Positions 1-7,989 of a stretch of 64,000 bases of DNA are shown piece by piece. The notes under the pieces are model-generated. The model was not told where the DNA came from. It worked only from the letters and a program-made list of their open reading frames with translations, and did no database searches. This DNA comes from Rivularia sp. PCC 7116. GTDB taxonomy: Bacteria > Cyanobacteriota > Cyanobacteriia > Cyanobacteriales > Nostocaceae. The stretch is taken from assembly GCF_000316665.1 (NCBI RefSeq), contig NC_019678.1:620001-684000 (forward strand), given 5' to 3'. The position numbers and the translations under genes are program-made. The stretch's first letter is position 1, and each line of letters starts with the position of its first letter.

Positions 1-1264
1 TGAGTTCATGAATCTTTTTTCGCTTTCGGTCGAAGTGGTTAGCTTGTGCTTTAACCCGCTTTTCAGGTCGCCATAGTCCAGCCTTATCTTTTAGGTGCAA
101 ACGATAAGCTAAACCTTCGCGTCGATGGCGCAAGCCAGCATCTTGCGACTTAGCAGCGTCATCAGCGCTAATACGATCTAAGTGTAGCCGATTTGATGTC
201 ATACCCTTCTCAATAATTTCTTGTATAAGAGGATTACGTACAATAACCACATTAGTTCCAGAACTGTCTTTTACATATTGGGGAAGCCAAGCATCTCCAA
301 CTGTAACATCAGCAGTTTCAGCTACTACATCATCGCAATAATCACATGCTTGGTATTTGAAAAAGCCGTGTCCCCACAGATAACCATATAATTCGTAATT
401 TGATTTGATTGCACTAACTTCTTTATTGTTCTGAAGACCTTTGACCTCCACACCATACTTATTTGCATTCTGCCCAGGCATTTTCTTACGAAAGTCGATA
501 GAACGTAGATTGCCAGGTTCAATTCCACATTGCCAAGCAAACATATCGGCAAATGTAGTGGTTTTAAGGTGTCCGCATACAAGACCAATACAAAAATGGA
601 TGCGATCGCCTATTACTGGATCTTGTTTTGCCAAAAGACGAATTGCTTTGATAAAACAAGGAACACCAACAATTGCATATCTTCCCGGTTTTTGCCTAAC
701 TAAGCTCAATACTTCTGACATTTCGACTGGATAGTAGCGTGACTTTGCACCAGTACGAATTTCGTCAATTGAGTTTGATATCTCAAAACTAAATAATTTT
801 GAATCAGTTTCTGTAGGTTGATGCTGTTTTACGTGAATAGCTGCGTCAATTAGACCATGATTAAATAGCTCGTTCAGAATCCATGTACCCATCCCACCGG
901 AACTACCACGTTCGCGAAAACTATCTTCTGCCACAAATCCTGCGTATGTGGCTAAATTATAGCCGATTCGATCGTGATATGTAGAATTTTTACCAAACAG
1001 TTCTTGACCTATCTCATCCTCGTTAGGACTAACTTCGGAGAACGGACATACAGAAAGAACTTCAGTATTTAATGCTGAGGTATCAACTTTAGAAGTTAAG
1101 GTTGCCTGGAAGCGACCATACTTATCCAAACTCATCTTGATTGGTGAATTCTCAACTGATGCACAAGCTCCACAGCCGCTACAATATCCACCTTCGACAA
1201 CTGTATTAAACAATTTAGATACTTCTTGAGCAGGTTTGTGTTGCTCTTTGGGTAACTGTTGCAT
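1..1264 (-). CDS. F420 hydrogenase/dehydrogenase beta-subunit-like Fe-S flavoprotein (3' end beyond window)
   Basis: This reading frame starts with ATG at 1264 and stays open to base 1 (421 codons seen), so the C-terminus lies outside the window. A ribosome site AGGTGAT sits six bases upstream of the ATG. Cysteines C28, C31 and C34 (YCSGCGAC) plus C73 (SVCPFS) form a ferredoxin-like 4Fe-4S cluster motif. The core carries GVPCFIKAIRLL, the pattern of the FrhB/FpoF family. Cyanobacterial members occur in exopolysaccharide clusters, where the reaction is usually not known; a redox step on a sugar or lipid carrier is only an inference. It lies 13 bases after the pyruvyl transferase stop, which indicates co-transcription and possibly translational coupling. 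Confidence 0.85.
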   Translation of the reverse strand, partial: MQQLPKEQHKPAQEVSKLFNTVVEGGYCSGCGACASVENSPIKMSLDKYGRFQATLTSKVDTSALNTEVLSVCPFSEVSPNEDEIGQELFGKNSTYHDRIGYNLATYAGFVAEDSFRERGSSGGMGTWILNELFNHGLIDAAIHVKQHQPTETDSKLFSFEISNSIDEIRTGAKSRYYPVEMSEVLSLVRQKPGRYAIVGVPCFIKAIRLLAKQDPVIGDRIHFCIGLVCGHLKTTTFADMFAWQCGIEPGNLRSIDFRKKMPGQNANKYGVEVKGLQNNKEVSAIKSNYELYGYLWGHGFFKYQACDYCDDVVAETADVTVGDAWLPQYVKDSSGTNVVIVRNPLIQEIIEKGMTSNRLHLDRISADDAAKSQDAGLRHRREGLAYRLHLKDKAGLWRPEKRVKAQANHFDRKRKKIHEL

Positions 1265-1277
1265 TTTTTATCACCTT

Positions 1278-2348
1278 TTATTTCAAACCAACTAATTCAG
1301 GTATCTTGTCAAAGTATTCGGCACTCCAATCTGGAGTTTTTTTATCTTCGAGTGCCAAGCAGCGCTCTACTAGTGATGGAACTTCATCTAAATTCTGTGC
1401 GAATGCAATCTGAGGCATATCTTTAAACCAGTGAATTGCTGAAGTCAATTTATGATCGACAGTACGCAAGACAACACAAGGCTTCTGGGAAAGAACTGTA
1501 AAAATTAACCCATGATAACGGTCTGTGACCACAACATCTGCATCTAAAAATAGATTCAGCGTATTTTGTAAAACAGCTTCTCTTTCACTGACATTAATTG
1601 ACTCAGGAATAGTTGTGTCATAGTAGGTACAGTCGTAAGGTAGACTATCACCTATTTGCTTGCGTTGCTCTGGGGTGAGAGCAGATTCATCATCAAGCCT
1701 TAAGCAAACAAGAATTCTGGGGGGATTGCTTTTCTTTTCTGAACTTCTTGGAGGTAGTGATAAGACAAAATCCGGCATACAAAAAGTTTTTGCTTTGGGA
1801 AATAATTCGGCGGCTAGTTCACCACTACGCGGATCACGACCTATAACAGTTAGGTTCGGATGAGTCCCATAAATATGACGTGTATTTTCTTGCTCTGTTT
1901 TCCCGATAGGAGTATCACTGAAGTAAATTGTTTGTGGTAAGCTAACAATTTGGTTACCAGCAAATGTACTAATCATTTCTCGCCGCTTACTTTCAGACCA
2001 TTTACCTCTATCTCCCAAATTTCCGCCACTATGCAAGAAAAACAGGTCATCTGGCTGAACGAGCCATCGCAAAGCTGGAAGAAAATAGCTACCTTGATCC
2101 TTATCCATCTCAATCACTGGAAGCTGAGGAAAATGCTTTTCTAACCAAGCTCGGATTGCAATAACTTGAGCATGATCCCCTACATTTTTCAGATAAGGTG
2201 GTGGTGTTAGAGCATAAATAATTTTGTCTTTGTTTTTAAGATTTCTATGAGTATATGCAAACCAAAGATTTCTGAAAACTCTATAAGCCTCTTCAAAAGG
2301 CTTTTTGAACTGGCGTACAATTGATTTTAGAATATTTTTCATTGTCAT
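1278..2348 (-). CDS. polysaccharide pyruvyl transferase family protein
   Basis: The 356-residue protein has the family layout: an N-terminal GDHAQVIAIRAWLEKHFP segment, where a GD-N-type nucleotide-fold motif is expected, and a C-terminal VVTDRYHGLIFTVLSQKPC segment holding the TDRYHG signature. Such enzymes add pyruvate ketals from phosphoenolpyruvate to sugars of exopolysaccharides. GGGAG lies just upstream of the first ATG; a second ATG two codons later is also possible. It sits between the flippase (125-base gap) and the FrhB-like gene (13-base gap), which supports an exopolysaccharide role. No signal peptide or membrane segment is seen, so cytoplasmic action is likely. The acceptor sugar cannot be told from the sequence. 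Confidence 0.88.
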   Translation of the reverse strand: MTMKNILKSIVRQFKKPFEEAYRVFRNLWFAYTHRNLKNKDKIIYALTPPPYLKNVGDHAQVIAIRAWLEKHFPQLPVIEMDKDQGSYFLPALRWLVQPDDLFFLHSGGNLGDRGKWSESKRREMISTFAGNQIVSLPQTIYFSDTPIGKTEQENTRHIYGTHPNLTVIGRDPRSGELAAELFPKAKTFCMPDFVLSLPPRSSEKKSNPPRILVCLRLDDESALTPEQRKQIGDSLPYDCTYYDTTIPESINVSEREAVLQNTLNLFLDADVVVTDRYHGLIFTVLSQKPCVVLRTVDHKLTSAIHWFKDMPQIAFAQNLDEVPSLVERCLALEDKKTPDWSAEYFDKIPELVGLK

Positions 2349-2473
2349 TTCTCTCCCTTCATGAACTTTATGAATTTTCAGTATTTAATAGTATAGAATC
2401 AGTGACTAATGTTTCTATCCCTAATTTTCTCTTAATATGCTGAATAAAATTAAATATTAGTTAGTGATATTGT

Positions 2474-3991
2474 TTATTTTCGTTTCGCCTTTCCTCTAAA
2501 AGTTTTAATCACTTCTAACATCTCAAACAAGGTACTTCTGCCATTAGGAAGAACTATCCAAATTGCAAAGTAAAGTAGACAATATAAAACAAAATCTAGA
2601 AGAAGAGCAATTACATCATTGATTCCAGGCGGAAGTAGCTTGTTAATCCCAATTAATACGACTGCTGCACCGAAAGAAGCTAAAGCTGGTTGAAGTAGAG
2701 TTTTTGCTAATTCAATTAATCGGAGTGGTGTTCCTTGGTAGCAGTATGCAAATCCAGCCACTAGAAAAATTGGTCGTGATAAACCATAGGCTGCAGCTAT
2801 ACCAATGGCACCCCATCGGACACCGATTAAAAACAAAATCACATTTACAATCGATGAAACAATTCCCCAACGTAACTGACGGTCAACCTTACCTAGAGAT
2901 TGATAAACCCATCCCATAGCTACACCAATCGTGGCATTGAAAGCTGCTGGCATTAAAAGCTGAAAGATAAGCACTGCACCTAACCATTGTTTTCCAAGGA
3001 GCACAAGGATTACTTTGTCGGCAGAAGCCATCAGAAATCCAGTCATCGGCATTCCAAGAGTGCTTATCCACAAAATCGCTTTATAGTAAAACTTGGAATA
3101 CTTTTGGGGTTCATTCTGCAAACTACTAAGAGCCGGAAGAGCTACACTCGTAATCGGGGTATTGATTTGCTGAATAGGCAGAAGTACCAACTTATAAGCG
3201 ACAGCATAAAGACCCAACTCTTGTGGTCCCCGGTACTGACCAATCAGTACGTTGTCTAGGTTTCGGGAAAAGTAGTTAACTAAATTAAAACCTGTAACAT
3301 TTCCACCGAAAGCTAGCATCAAACGAATGCCAGAACCTCTTAGCGGTACTCCAGGTCGCCAACTACAAGCAACCCAAACTCCTACAGCGTTAGCAATTGC
3401 AGTTGCTATTTGCATCAATACTAATGCCCAGTAACCTAAACCGTACCAGGCAGAAATGACTGCACTCACTACACCAAGTAACATTGAAATAATCTCAACC
3501 TTGGCAAGACTAGTGAAGCTCATTTGCCTTTTTAGTAAGGCTTGATGCTGGACAGTCAAACCTCCAAAAATAAAGTTACTTGCTAATGCAAGAGTAATCC
3601 AAACTAAGCGTGGTTCTTTATAAAACCATGCAACCACAGGTGCTAATCCTGCAACTACGAATGCAGTAATGGTACTGATTGCAAAGTTAATCCAAAATAA
3701 GGTACTGACCTGCTTATGATTTATTTCAGCTTTTTGGATTGTTGCGGTTGAAAGACCTAAATCTTTAAACATTCCGGCAAAGTTAATAATAACAGTAACC
3801 ATGCCAATCAAACCGAAATCTTCTGGTGCAAGTAAGCGTGCCAAGAAAACGGTCGAACCCATCTGTAAAATAAATCTACTTCCCTGAGCCGCGATTGTTA
3901 CTGCACCACCGCGAACAGAACGACCTTTGAGATCTGCTTTGAGATGGTCAGTATTGAAATACTGTTCGTTATTTACCGTATTATGAGACAT
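2474..3991 (-). CDS. lipopolysaccharide/exopolysaccharide flippase (Wzx/MOP superfamily)
   Basis: This 505-residue protein is almost entirely hydrophobic segments separated by short basic loops, as expected for a 12-14 helix polysaccharide flippase. The N-terminus (GGAVTIAAQGSRFILQMGST, then FLARLLAPEDFGLIGM) is typical of the WzxC branch of the MOP superfamily. Its role is to move lipid-linked repeat units across the inner membrane before export. It lies in line with a WecG-type glycosyltransferase upstream and a pyruvyl transferase downstream on the same strand, so an exopolysaccharide operon is the natural reading. No frameshift or truncation is seen. The exact polymer is unknown. Confidence 0.9.
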   Translation of the reverse strand: MSHNTVNNEQYFNTDHLKADLKGRSVRGGAVTIAAQGSRFILQMGSTVFLARLLAPEDFGLIGMVTVIINFAGMFKDLGLSTATIQKAEINHKQVSTLFWINFAISTITAFVVAGLAPVVAWFYKEPRLVWITLALASNFIFGGLTVQHQALLKRQMSFTSLAKVEIISMLLGVVSAVISAWYGLGYWALVLMQIATAIANAVGVWVACSWRPGVPLRGSGIRLMLAFGGNVTGFNLVNYFSRNLDNVLIGQYRGPQELGLYAVAYKLVLLPIQQINTPITSVALPALSSLQNEPQKYSKFYYKAILWISTLGMPMTGFLMASADKVILVLLGKQWLGAVLIFQLLMPAAFNATIGVAMGWVYQSLGKVDRQLRWGIVSSIVNVILFLIGVRWGAIGIAAAYGLSRPIFLVAGFAYCYQGTPLRLIELAKTLLQPALASFGAAVVLIGINKLLPPGINDVIALLLDFVLYCLLYFAIWIVLPNGRSTLFEMLEVIKTFRGKAKRK

Positions 3992-4336
3992 TTTTCATAA
4001 ATATAAGTCATAAGATAAAAGCTGTACCAAAACTATAAAACTAGGACTTAATTATTTGATAAGACTTAATTTTTTAACTGAACCAACTTCAATCATTTGA
4101 ATTATTTAAAACTACTTTCTACGCAAATATTATCTGTCAGGATATTTACTTAGATTAATTTAATTAAATAATTAATGACCTAACTTATATGCCGAAGACA
4201 TTTTATCTCCCATTAGCAATTCTATAAAATCCAAATCTGATTAAAAAGCATTCATCAATTAAATTGCCAAGTCACATTGCCATTAAAATTGCTTAAACAA
4301 TCATAAACAAGTACTTGGCAATACAATTAAGATACT
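3992..4336. other. non-coding gap, AT-rich
   Basis: This 345-base spacer separates the glycosyltransferase from the flippase, both on the minus strand. It is very AT-rich with no reading frame of note. No clear terminator hairpin or repeat is seen; a promoter for the flippase could lie here but none is obvious. Confidence 0.5.
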
Positions 4337-5131
4337 TTAATCCAAATTACTAGCAGAGTTAGAAACTGAATAATTAGTACTTATAAGTTGCTTCATTGCC
4401 AACCACATAAATGGTGGAATTGTCTTTGTATATCTTCCCCAAAGACGACGCGGCTCTTGCATCCATCTATATAACCATTCAAATCCAGACTGTCTGACTA
4501 TACGAGGTGCCCTTTTCTGAAGCCCTGCATAGACAGGGAAAGCTCCACCCAATCCAATCATCACAGCATGAATCTTATCTTTATGTTGAGCCATCCATTT
4601 TTCCTGTTTTGGACAGCCTAAAGATACAAATACAATACCTGCACCACTTTCATTAATTTTTTGAATCAATGCTTCGTCTTCACTTTCAGTAAGCGGACGA
4701 AATGGAAGTGGTTCCATAGCTGCAATACTCAATTGTGGATATTCTTCCTTTAATCTGCTTCTCATTCCGGAAAGAATTTGTTTTTGAGAACCTAAGAAAA
4801 ATAGACTTACGTTCTGTTTTTGCGCGGAATCACATATTGAAGCTAAAATATCCAGCCCTGCAACTCTATCTTGAGAAGTTGCGCCCAACTTCTTCATCAT
4901 CCAAACCAAGGGCATACCATCTGGAGTCACTATATCAGCATCTTTTAATACACCAGCAAACTCCGGATTCCAGTGTGCCTCCATCAACATGTGTACATTT
5001 GCTACACAAACTGTCTTGCTTTTATGTTCCTTTGCCCACTCAAGAATTGTCTGTATTTGCTCATTTAAACGCAAAGCAGTAATCGGAAAATCTAGTACTT
5101 TCCGAGTCGGCAGAGCAACTGCCTTCACCAT
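4337..5131 (-). CDS. WecG/TagA/CpsF family glycosyltransferase
   Basis: The 264-residue protein shows the family signatures: VCVANVHMLMEAHWNPEF near residue 42, DADIVTPDGMPLVWMMKKLG near residue 65, and VFVSLGCPKQEKWMAQHKDK in the C-terminal half. Members transfer N-acetylmannosamine-type sugars to lipid-linked acceptors in surface polysaccharide synthesis at the inner face of the membrane. It is the first gene seen of the minus-strand polysaccharide group and has more than 500 bases of non-coding sequence upstream, so the operon promoter probably lies between 5132 and about 5640. Donor and acceptor are not predictable. Confidence 0.9.
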   Translation of the reverse strand: MVKAVALPTRKVLDFPITALRLNEQIQTILEWAKEHKSKTVCVANVHMLMEAHWNPEFAGVLKDADIVTPDGMPLVWMMKKLGATSQDRVAGLDILASICDSAQKQNVSLFFLGSQKQILSGMRSRLKEEYPQLSIAAMEPLPFRPLTESEDEALIQKINESGAGIVFVSLGCPKQEKWMAQHKDKIHAVMIGLGGAFPVYAGLQKRAPRIVRQSGFEWLYRWMQEPRRLWGRYTKTIPPFMWLAMKQLISTNYSVSNSASNLD

Positions 5132-5653
5132 AGGTCACTCCTTGTGTAACAACTGAAATTGCTAAGAATATTCGACCAAACTGTTGATATAGAAAAATTC
5201 TGTTTTAACCCAGTCTTAGTTACTTAAAACTAACGTGAATGGTCGTTATTTGACACAGGTTGATGCAGCTGCTTTTAGTGTTTACTTAGCTTCCCTGGTA
5301 ATTATTTAATCATTCCACCTTACAGTATATTATCTTACTAGTAAAAATCGGCACTTTCAGTTTTTTTAGGTAAACTTTATATTAACTTTATATAATTAAT
5401 GAAGTAAGTTTATCTAAGCATTACAATTACTACAAATTATACTTATTGATAACGGTAAAAATTTTAATATAAAGGCGAAAAATCAATTTTTTTTGATTAA
5501 AAGACAAGATAAATACTTGTACTATTTAATACATCATTAAAAAAATATTAAACTTATTAATAATACTTATGTATTAATAGTTTTTTGATCTAACAATAAT
5601 CAATACGAACAAATGAGAATAAAAATACTGTATTTATATGTCAATTAAAATGG
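5132..5653. other. non-coding region upstream of the polysaccharide genes
   Basis: About 520 bases of AT-rich sequence hold no convincing reading frame. It is the leader/promoter region for the minus-strand polysaccharide genes. I see several A/T runs but no motif I can name with confidence. Confidence 0.5.
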
Positions 5654-5848
5654 GTCAAAAAAATGGGAGAAGATTAATTTATCTTCTCCCTGTTTATTAT
5701 TCTTGTTTTTATCTTGCTTATTGTCTTCTTTCAATCTTTTTCGTAACATTTGCTGCTGTTTCTTGATTTGTCTCTTTCTAGCAGCGCCACCTTTTCCTTT
5801 ATCGTTTCTGCCTTGTCGGCGTGGGGACTCCCATCTTTTGAGTCGCAT
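5645..5848 (-). CDS. small basic lysine/glutamine-rich protein (doubtful)
   Basis: A 67-codon frame begins MRLKRWESPRRQGRNDKGKG and is dominated by Lys, Arg, Gln and Asn, as in a nucleic-acid-binding or disordered peptide. AAAGG precedes the ATG. I do not recognise it. Its last 15 or so codons run through a perfect terminator hairpin (5665-5690), so most transcripts would end before the stop codon; either the true protein is shorter or shifted, or the frame is not expressed as drawn. A hydrophobic frame on the opposite strand (5703-5900) looks like its complement. Confidence 0.35.
   Translation of the reverse strand: MRLKRWESPRRQGRNDKGKGGAARKRQIKKQQQMLRKRLKEDNKQDKNKNNKQGEDKLIFSHFFDPF
5654..5690 (-). 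terminator. Rho-independent terminator (minus strand)
   Basis: GGGAGAAGAT at 5665-5674 pairs perfectly with ATCTTCTCCC at 5681-5690 around a six-base loop. On the minus strand it is followed by CA and then seven T residues. This is a textbook intrinsic terminator for a minus-strand transcript entering from above 5700. Confidence 0.8.
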
Positions 5849-6479
5849 AACTGAATCAACCTTTTTGAATTTAGCAATAGAAATTTATCTCAATAGTTAA
5901 TTATTATAGCATAAGCAAAAATTTTGATGGAGTATAAATATTGTATGTTTATTATTTTATGACTTTACATAAGTAATAATCTTCTTAAATAGTTAGGGAA
6001 TAATATATATATATGATTTGGGTATTGGTATTGCAAACTTTTCAGTCATATATTTACTCTATGATTAAAAAATTATAACTATAATACTAATAACTTTTTA
6101 TTATAATGAAAAATATAACCTGGTAATAGCATCATACGCAGACTTATTATTTCTTGTTATATAGTTAATAAAGATTGCAAAACTCGATTTATATTGCCAT
6201 ATAGTCTGCATTTCGAGCAAAGTCACAAAATTTCAACCTCCTTTGAGCAATAAATAACAAAGTTAATACTATTTGTATAGATACATTGCACTTTTATTGT
6301 TTTCCGGAAATCAATGTTATGTCTTTTCCGTTGGTATTGGAATAATTTAAGTTTTCTCTCTCTCCTTCTTCCTCTACGCTCTTCGTGTTCTCTGCGGTTT
6401 TTTTATGATTCCAATGTAACCGGATTTTAGATTAAATCGTCATTGCGTTAACGTTGACGAAGTATGCCCGAAGGGCTTA
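5849..6479. other. non-coding, AT-rich, with repeat debris
   Basis: No gene is seen in this stretch. The first 450 bases are AT-rich. Around 6355-6420 a pyrimidine-rich patch (CTCTCTCTCCTTCTTCCTCT followed by a CTCTTCG/TCTCTGCGG motif) resembles dispersed intergenic repeats common in these genomes. The MITE-like element starts just after it. Confidence 0.45.
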
Positions 6480-6640
6480 GGACGTGTTTTCAAAGTACTC
6501 CTCACCCTTATAGGGTGAGGCTATACCTACAAAGTCCGCCTGCGCGGACTAGAAAAATCTGTTTTTTTAGCCCTGTCAGGGCTTTGTAGCTGTAGCTCCA
6601 GGCTTTAGCCTGAGAGCGGTTGGGGTTTGAAAACACGCCC
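6480..6640. repeat. MITE-like element with terminal inverted repeats and four internal hairpins
   Basis: CGTGTTTTCAAA at 6483-6494 is the exact reverse complement of TTTGAAAACACG at 6626-6637; extended arms match at 15 of 16 positions. Between them lie four consecutive perfect palindromes: CCTCACCC/GGGTGAGG, AGTCCGC/GCGGACT, AGCCCTG/CAGGGCT and CAGGCT/AGCCTG. There is no coding frame inside. The layout suits a non-autonomous mobile element or a nest of small dispersed repeats. Confidence 0.65.
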
Positions 6641-6676
6641 CAATCGCCAATTCTGGGGGAGATAAATCATTTCAAG

Positions 6677-6694
6677 TCCCCCAGTATTGGGGGA
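6677..6694. repeat. small palindromic repeat
   Basis: TCCCCCA and TGGGGGA form a perfect seven-base-pair stem with a GTAT loop. The surrounding text (CCCCCAG...GGGGGATTTAGGGGG) has a close relative near 41150-41220, so it belongs to a dispersed repeat family. Confidence 0.6.
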
Positions 6695-6851
6695 TTTAGG
6701 GGGCTAGTAAATGTTAGAAAAACAAATTCATATTTCAATTCAGCAACGCCTAAAATTTGCTGTATTATCTAACAAAATCAAGAAAGCTTCCCTACTAAAA
6801 GTAGAAAAGCTGAAATTAAACTATTTCTCTGTAACTATTTTATTTTTTGTA

Positions 6852-6933
6852 TGGGCCGGGAGAGACTCGAACTCTCACACCTTGCGGCGGCAGATTTTGA
6901 GTCTGCTGCGTCTACCAATTCCGCCACCGGCCC
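6852..6933 (-). tRNA. tRNA-Leu (CAA)
   Basis: The minus strand folds as a class II tRNA: acceptor GGGCCGG pairs with CCGGCCC followed by discriminator A. The D-arm contains GGCGGAATTGGTAGACGC. Stem GCAGA/TCTGC encloses loop CTCAAAA, giving anticodon CAA for UUG. A long variable arm and the T-arm GAGTTCGAGTCTC follow. CCA is not encoded. The 5' 22 bases overlap the end of the protease gene. Confidence 0.97.
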
Positions 6934-7790
6934 TTGGACTCAACTTCACTATTATAACCTATTTTTTGGTTTTGCAACAACTTTTCATAATCTTTACTAC
7001 TTGCCCACCGGTCAATTTCTCTGGCACGCAGTACTGGTACGGGATGCGTTAATTGTGCAGTTCTTGCAGCTTTCACCATTTCTCCAAGTTCATTTTTACT
7101 GATATCGTCGTAAGCGCGGGCTTGCTCGATGAATGCTTCAAGATTTAATTTGGGAGCAATAGTAGGTGAACCACCCGCCAACTTCATTAACACTGACATG
7201 ACTACTTTGGGATCTTGGGTTGCCAATAACGCGGCGCGATCGCAAGTAAATTCAGCGCAGCGAACCCATTCCAACAGTTGTGCTTGAATTGCTTGTGCTA
7301 AAACTGCACCAATATTAGGTAAGGCTGTGGCGGCTAATATTAATATATTTACTGGAGTTAAATAAACGCTGTGATCGCACTTAAGATGTCCTAACTCGTG
7401 AGCAATGACTGCTTGGGTTTCTTCTGGTGTAAGCATATCAATTAAGGAAGTATGCAGCACGACGAAAGGTTGCTTACCTCGCATCGCAAAAGTGTAAGCG
7501 TTGGGAGCCGGGTGTTGTTTAATGTAGAGTTGCGGAGGCTCGATATCTAGTATCTTGCAGGCTTCTAAGGTAAGTTCGTTTAACTCCGGCAATTGTTTAT
7601 CGCTTACTAAAACACTAGAGGCAATATTTTCCACATAAAAAACTTGCTCTGCTAAGGGACCTAAGAGATTCCTTACCATCATATCTAGTCCTGGAATCTG
7701 CTTAAGAGCGGCGGTTGCCTCTTTATCAAGGGGATGGCGGAAATAATCAGCTTTTAAACCGATTAATTGGGATTTTGCAAATGATGACAT
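6912..7790 (-). CDS. M48 family zinc metalloprotease
   Basis: The 292-residue protein carries the zinc motif HELGH at 131-135 (VIAHELGHLKCDH), with the third ligand likely E180 in CAEFTCDRAALLA. A hydrophobic segment (about 143-170) follows the catalytic site, as in HtpX/Oma1-like proteases, so membrane association is likely. There is no signal peptide. Relatives degrade or process membrane proteins; the substrate is unknown. The start at 7790 is the only ATG giving a full N-terminal domain. The last codons (RWRNW and TAG) lie inside the downstream tRNA-Leu gene, which is odd and is treated as a finding. Confidence 0.9.
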   Translation of the reverse strand: MSSFAKSQLIGLKADYFRHPLDKEATAALKQIPGLDMMVRNLLGPLAEQVFYVENIASSVLVSDKQLPELNELTLEACKILDIEPPQLYIKQHPAPNAYTFAMRGKQPFVVLHTSLIDMLTPEETQAVIAHELGHLKCDHSVYLTPVNILILAATALPNIGAVLAQAIQAQLLEWVRCAEFTCDRAALLATQDPKVVMSVLMKLAGGSPTIAPKLNLEAFIEQARAYDDISKNELGEMVKAARTAQLTHPVPVLRAREIDRWASSKDYEKLLQNQKIGYNSEVESKGRWRNW

Positions 7791-7861
7791 GGGTTGTTGT
7801 AAGCTCTAAAAAAAGAAAACTGTGTTTCGGGGCTAGTCAAACAACCCCTAAAAATTAGTAT

Positions 7862-7908
7862 AACTACAACAAAGGTAGACGAGCTGCCCGCCTACCTTTA
7901 TTGTAGTT
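7862..7908. terminator. long hairpin, probable murA terminator
   Basis: AACTACAACAAAGGTAG pairs with CTACCTTTATTGTAGTT at 16 of 17 positions across a 13-base loop. It lies between the murA stop and the protease start, both on the minus strand. The U-tract is weak, so it may equally act as an mRNA 3'-end stabiliser. Confidence 0.5.
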
Positions 7909-7989
7909 GTGAGTTATGAGTTGTAGGTTATAGACTATAAAGTCAAAACTCTAAGCTATTTATTTATTACAAAAACCGAGTTCACTTAA

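Noticed and set aside
325-734. Two frames within the first 1.2 kb
   Set aside because: They are shadows of the long minus-strand Fe-S protein frame that is open to the window edge and has clear motifs.
5703-5900. 65-codon hydrophobic frame on the plus strand
   Set aside because: Complement of a Lys-rich frame; cysteine/phenylalanine runs come from reverse-reading Lys/Gln codons, and no ribosome site is present.
6711-7102. Two plus-strand frames (113 and 83 codons) with GRDSNSHT or GRERLELSHL segments
   Set aside because: They are antisense translations across the tRNA-Leu gene and the protease end; a familiar artefact.
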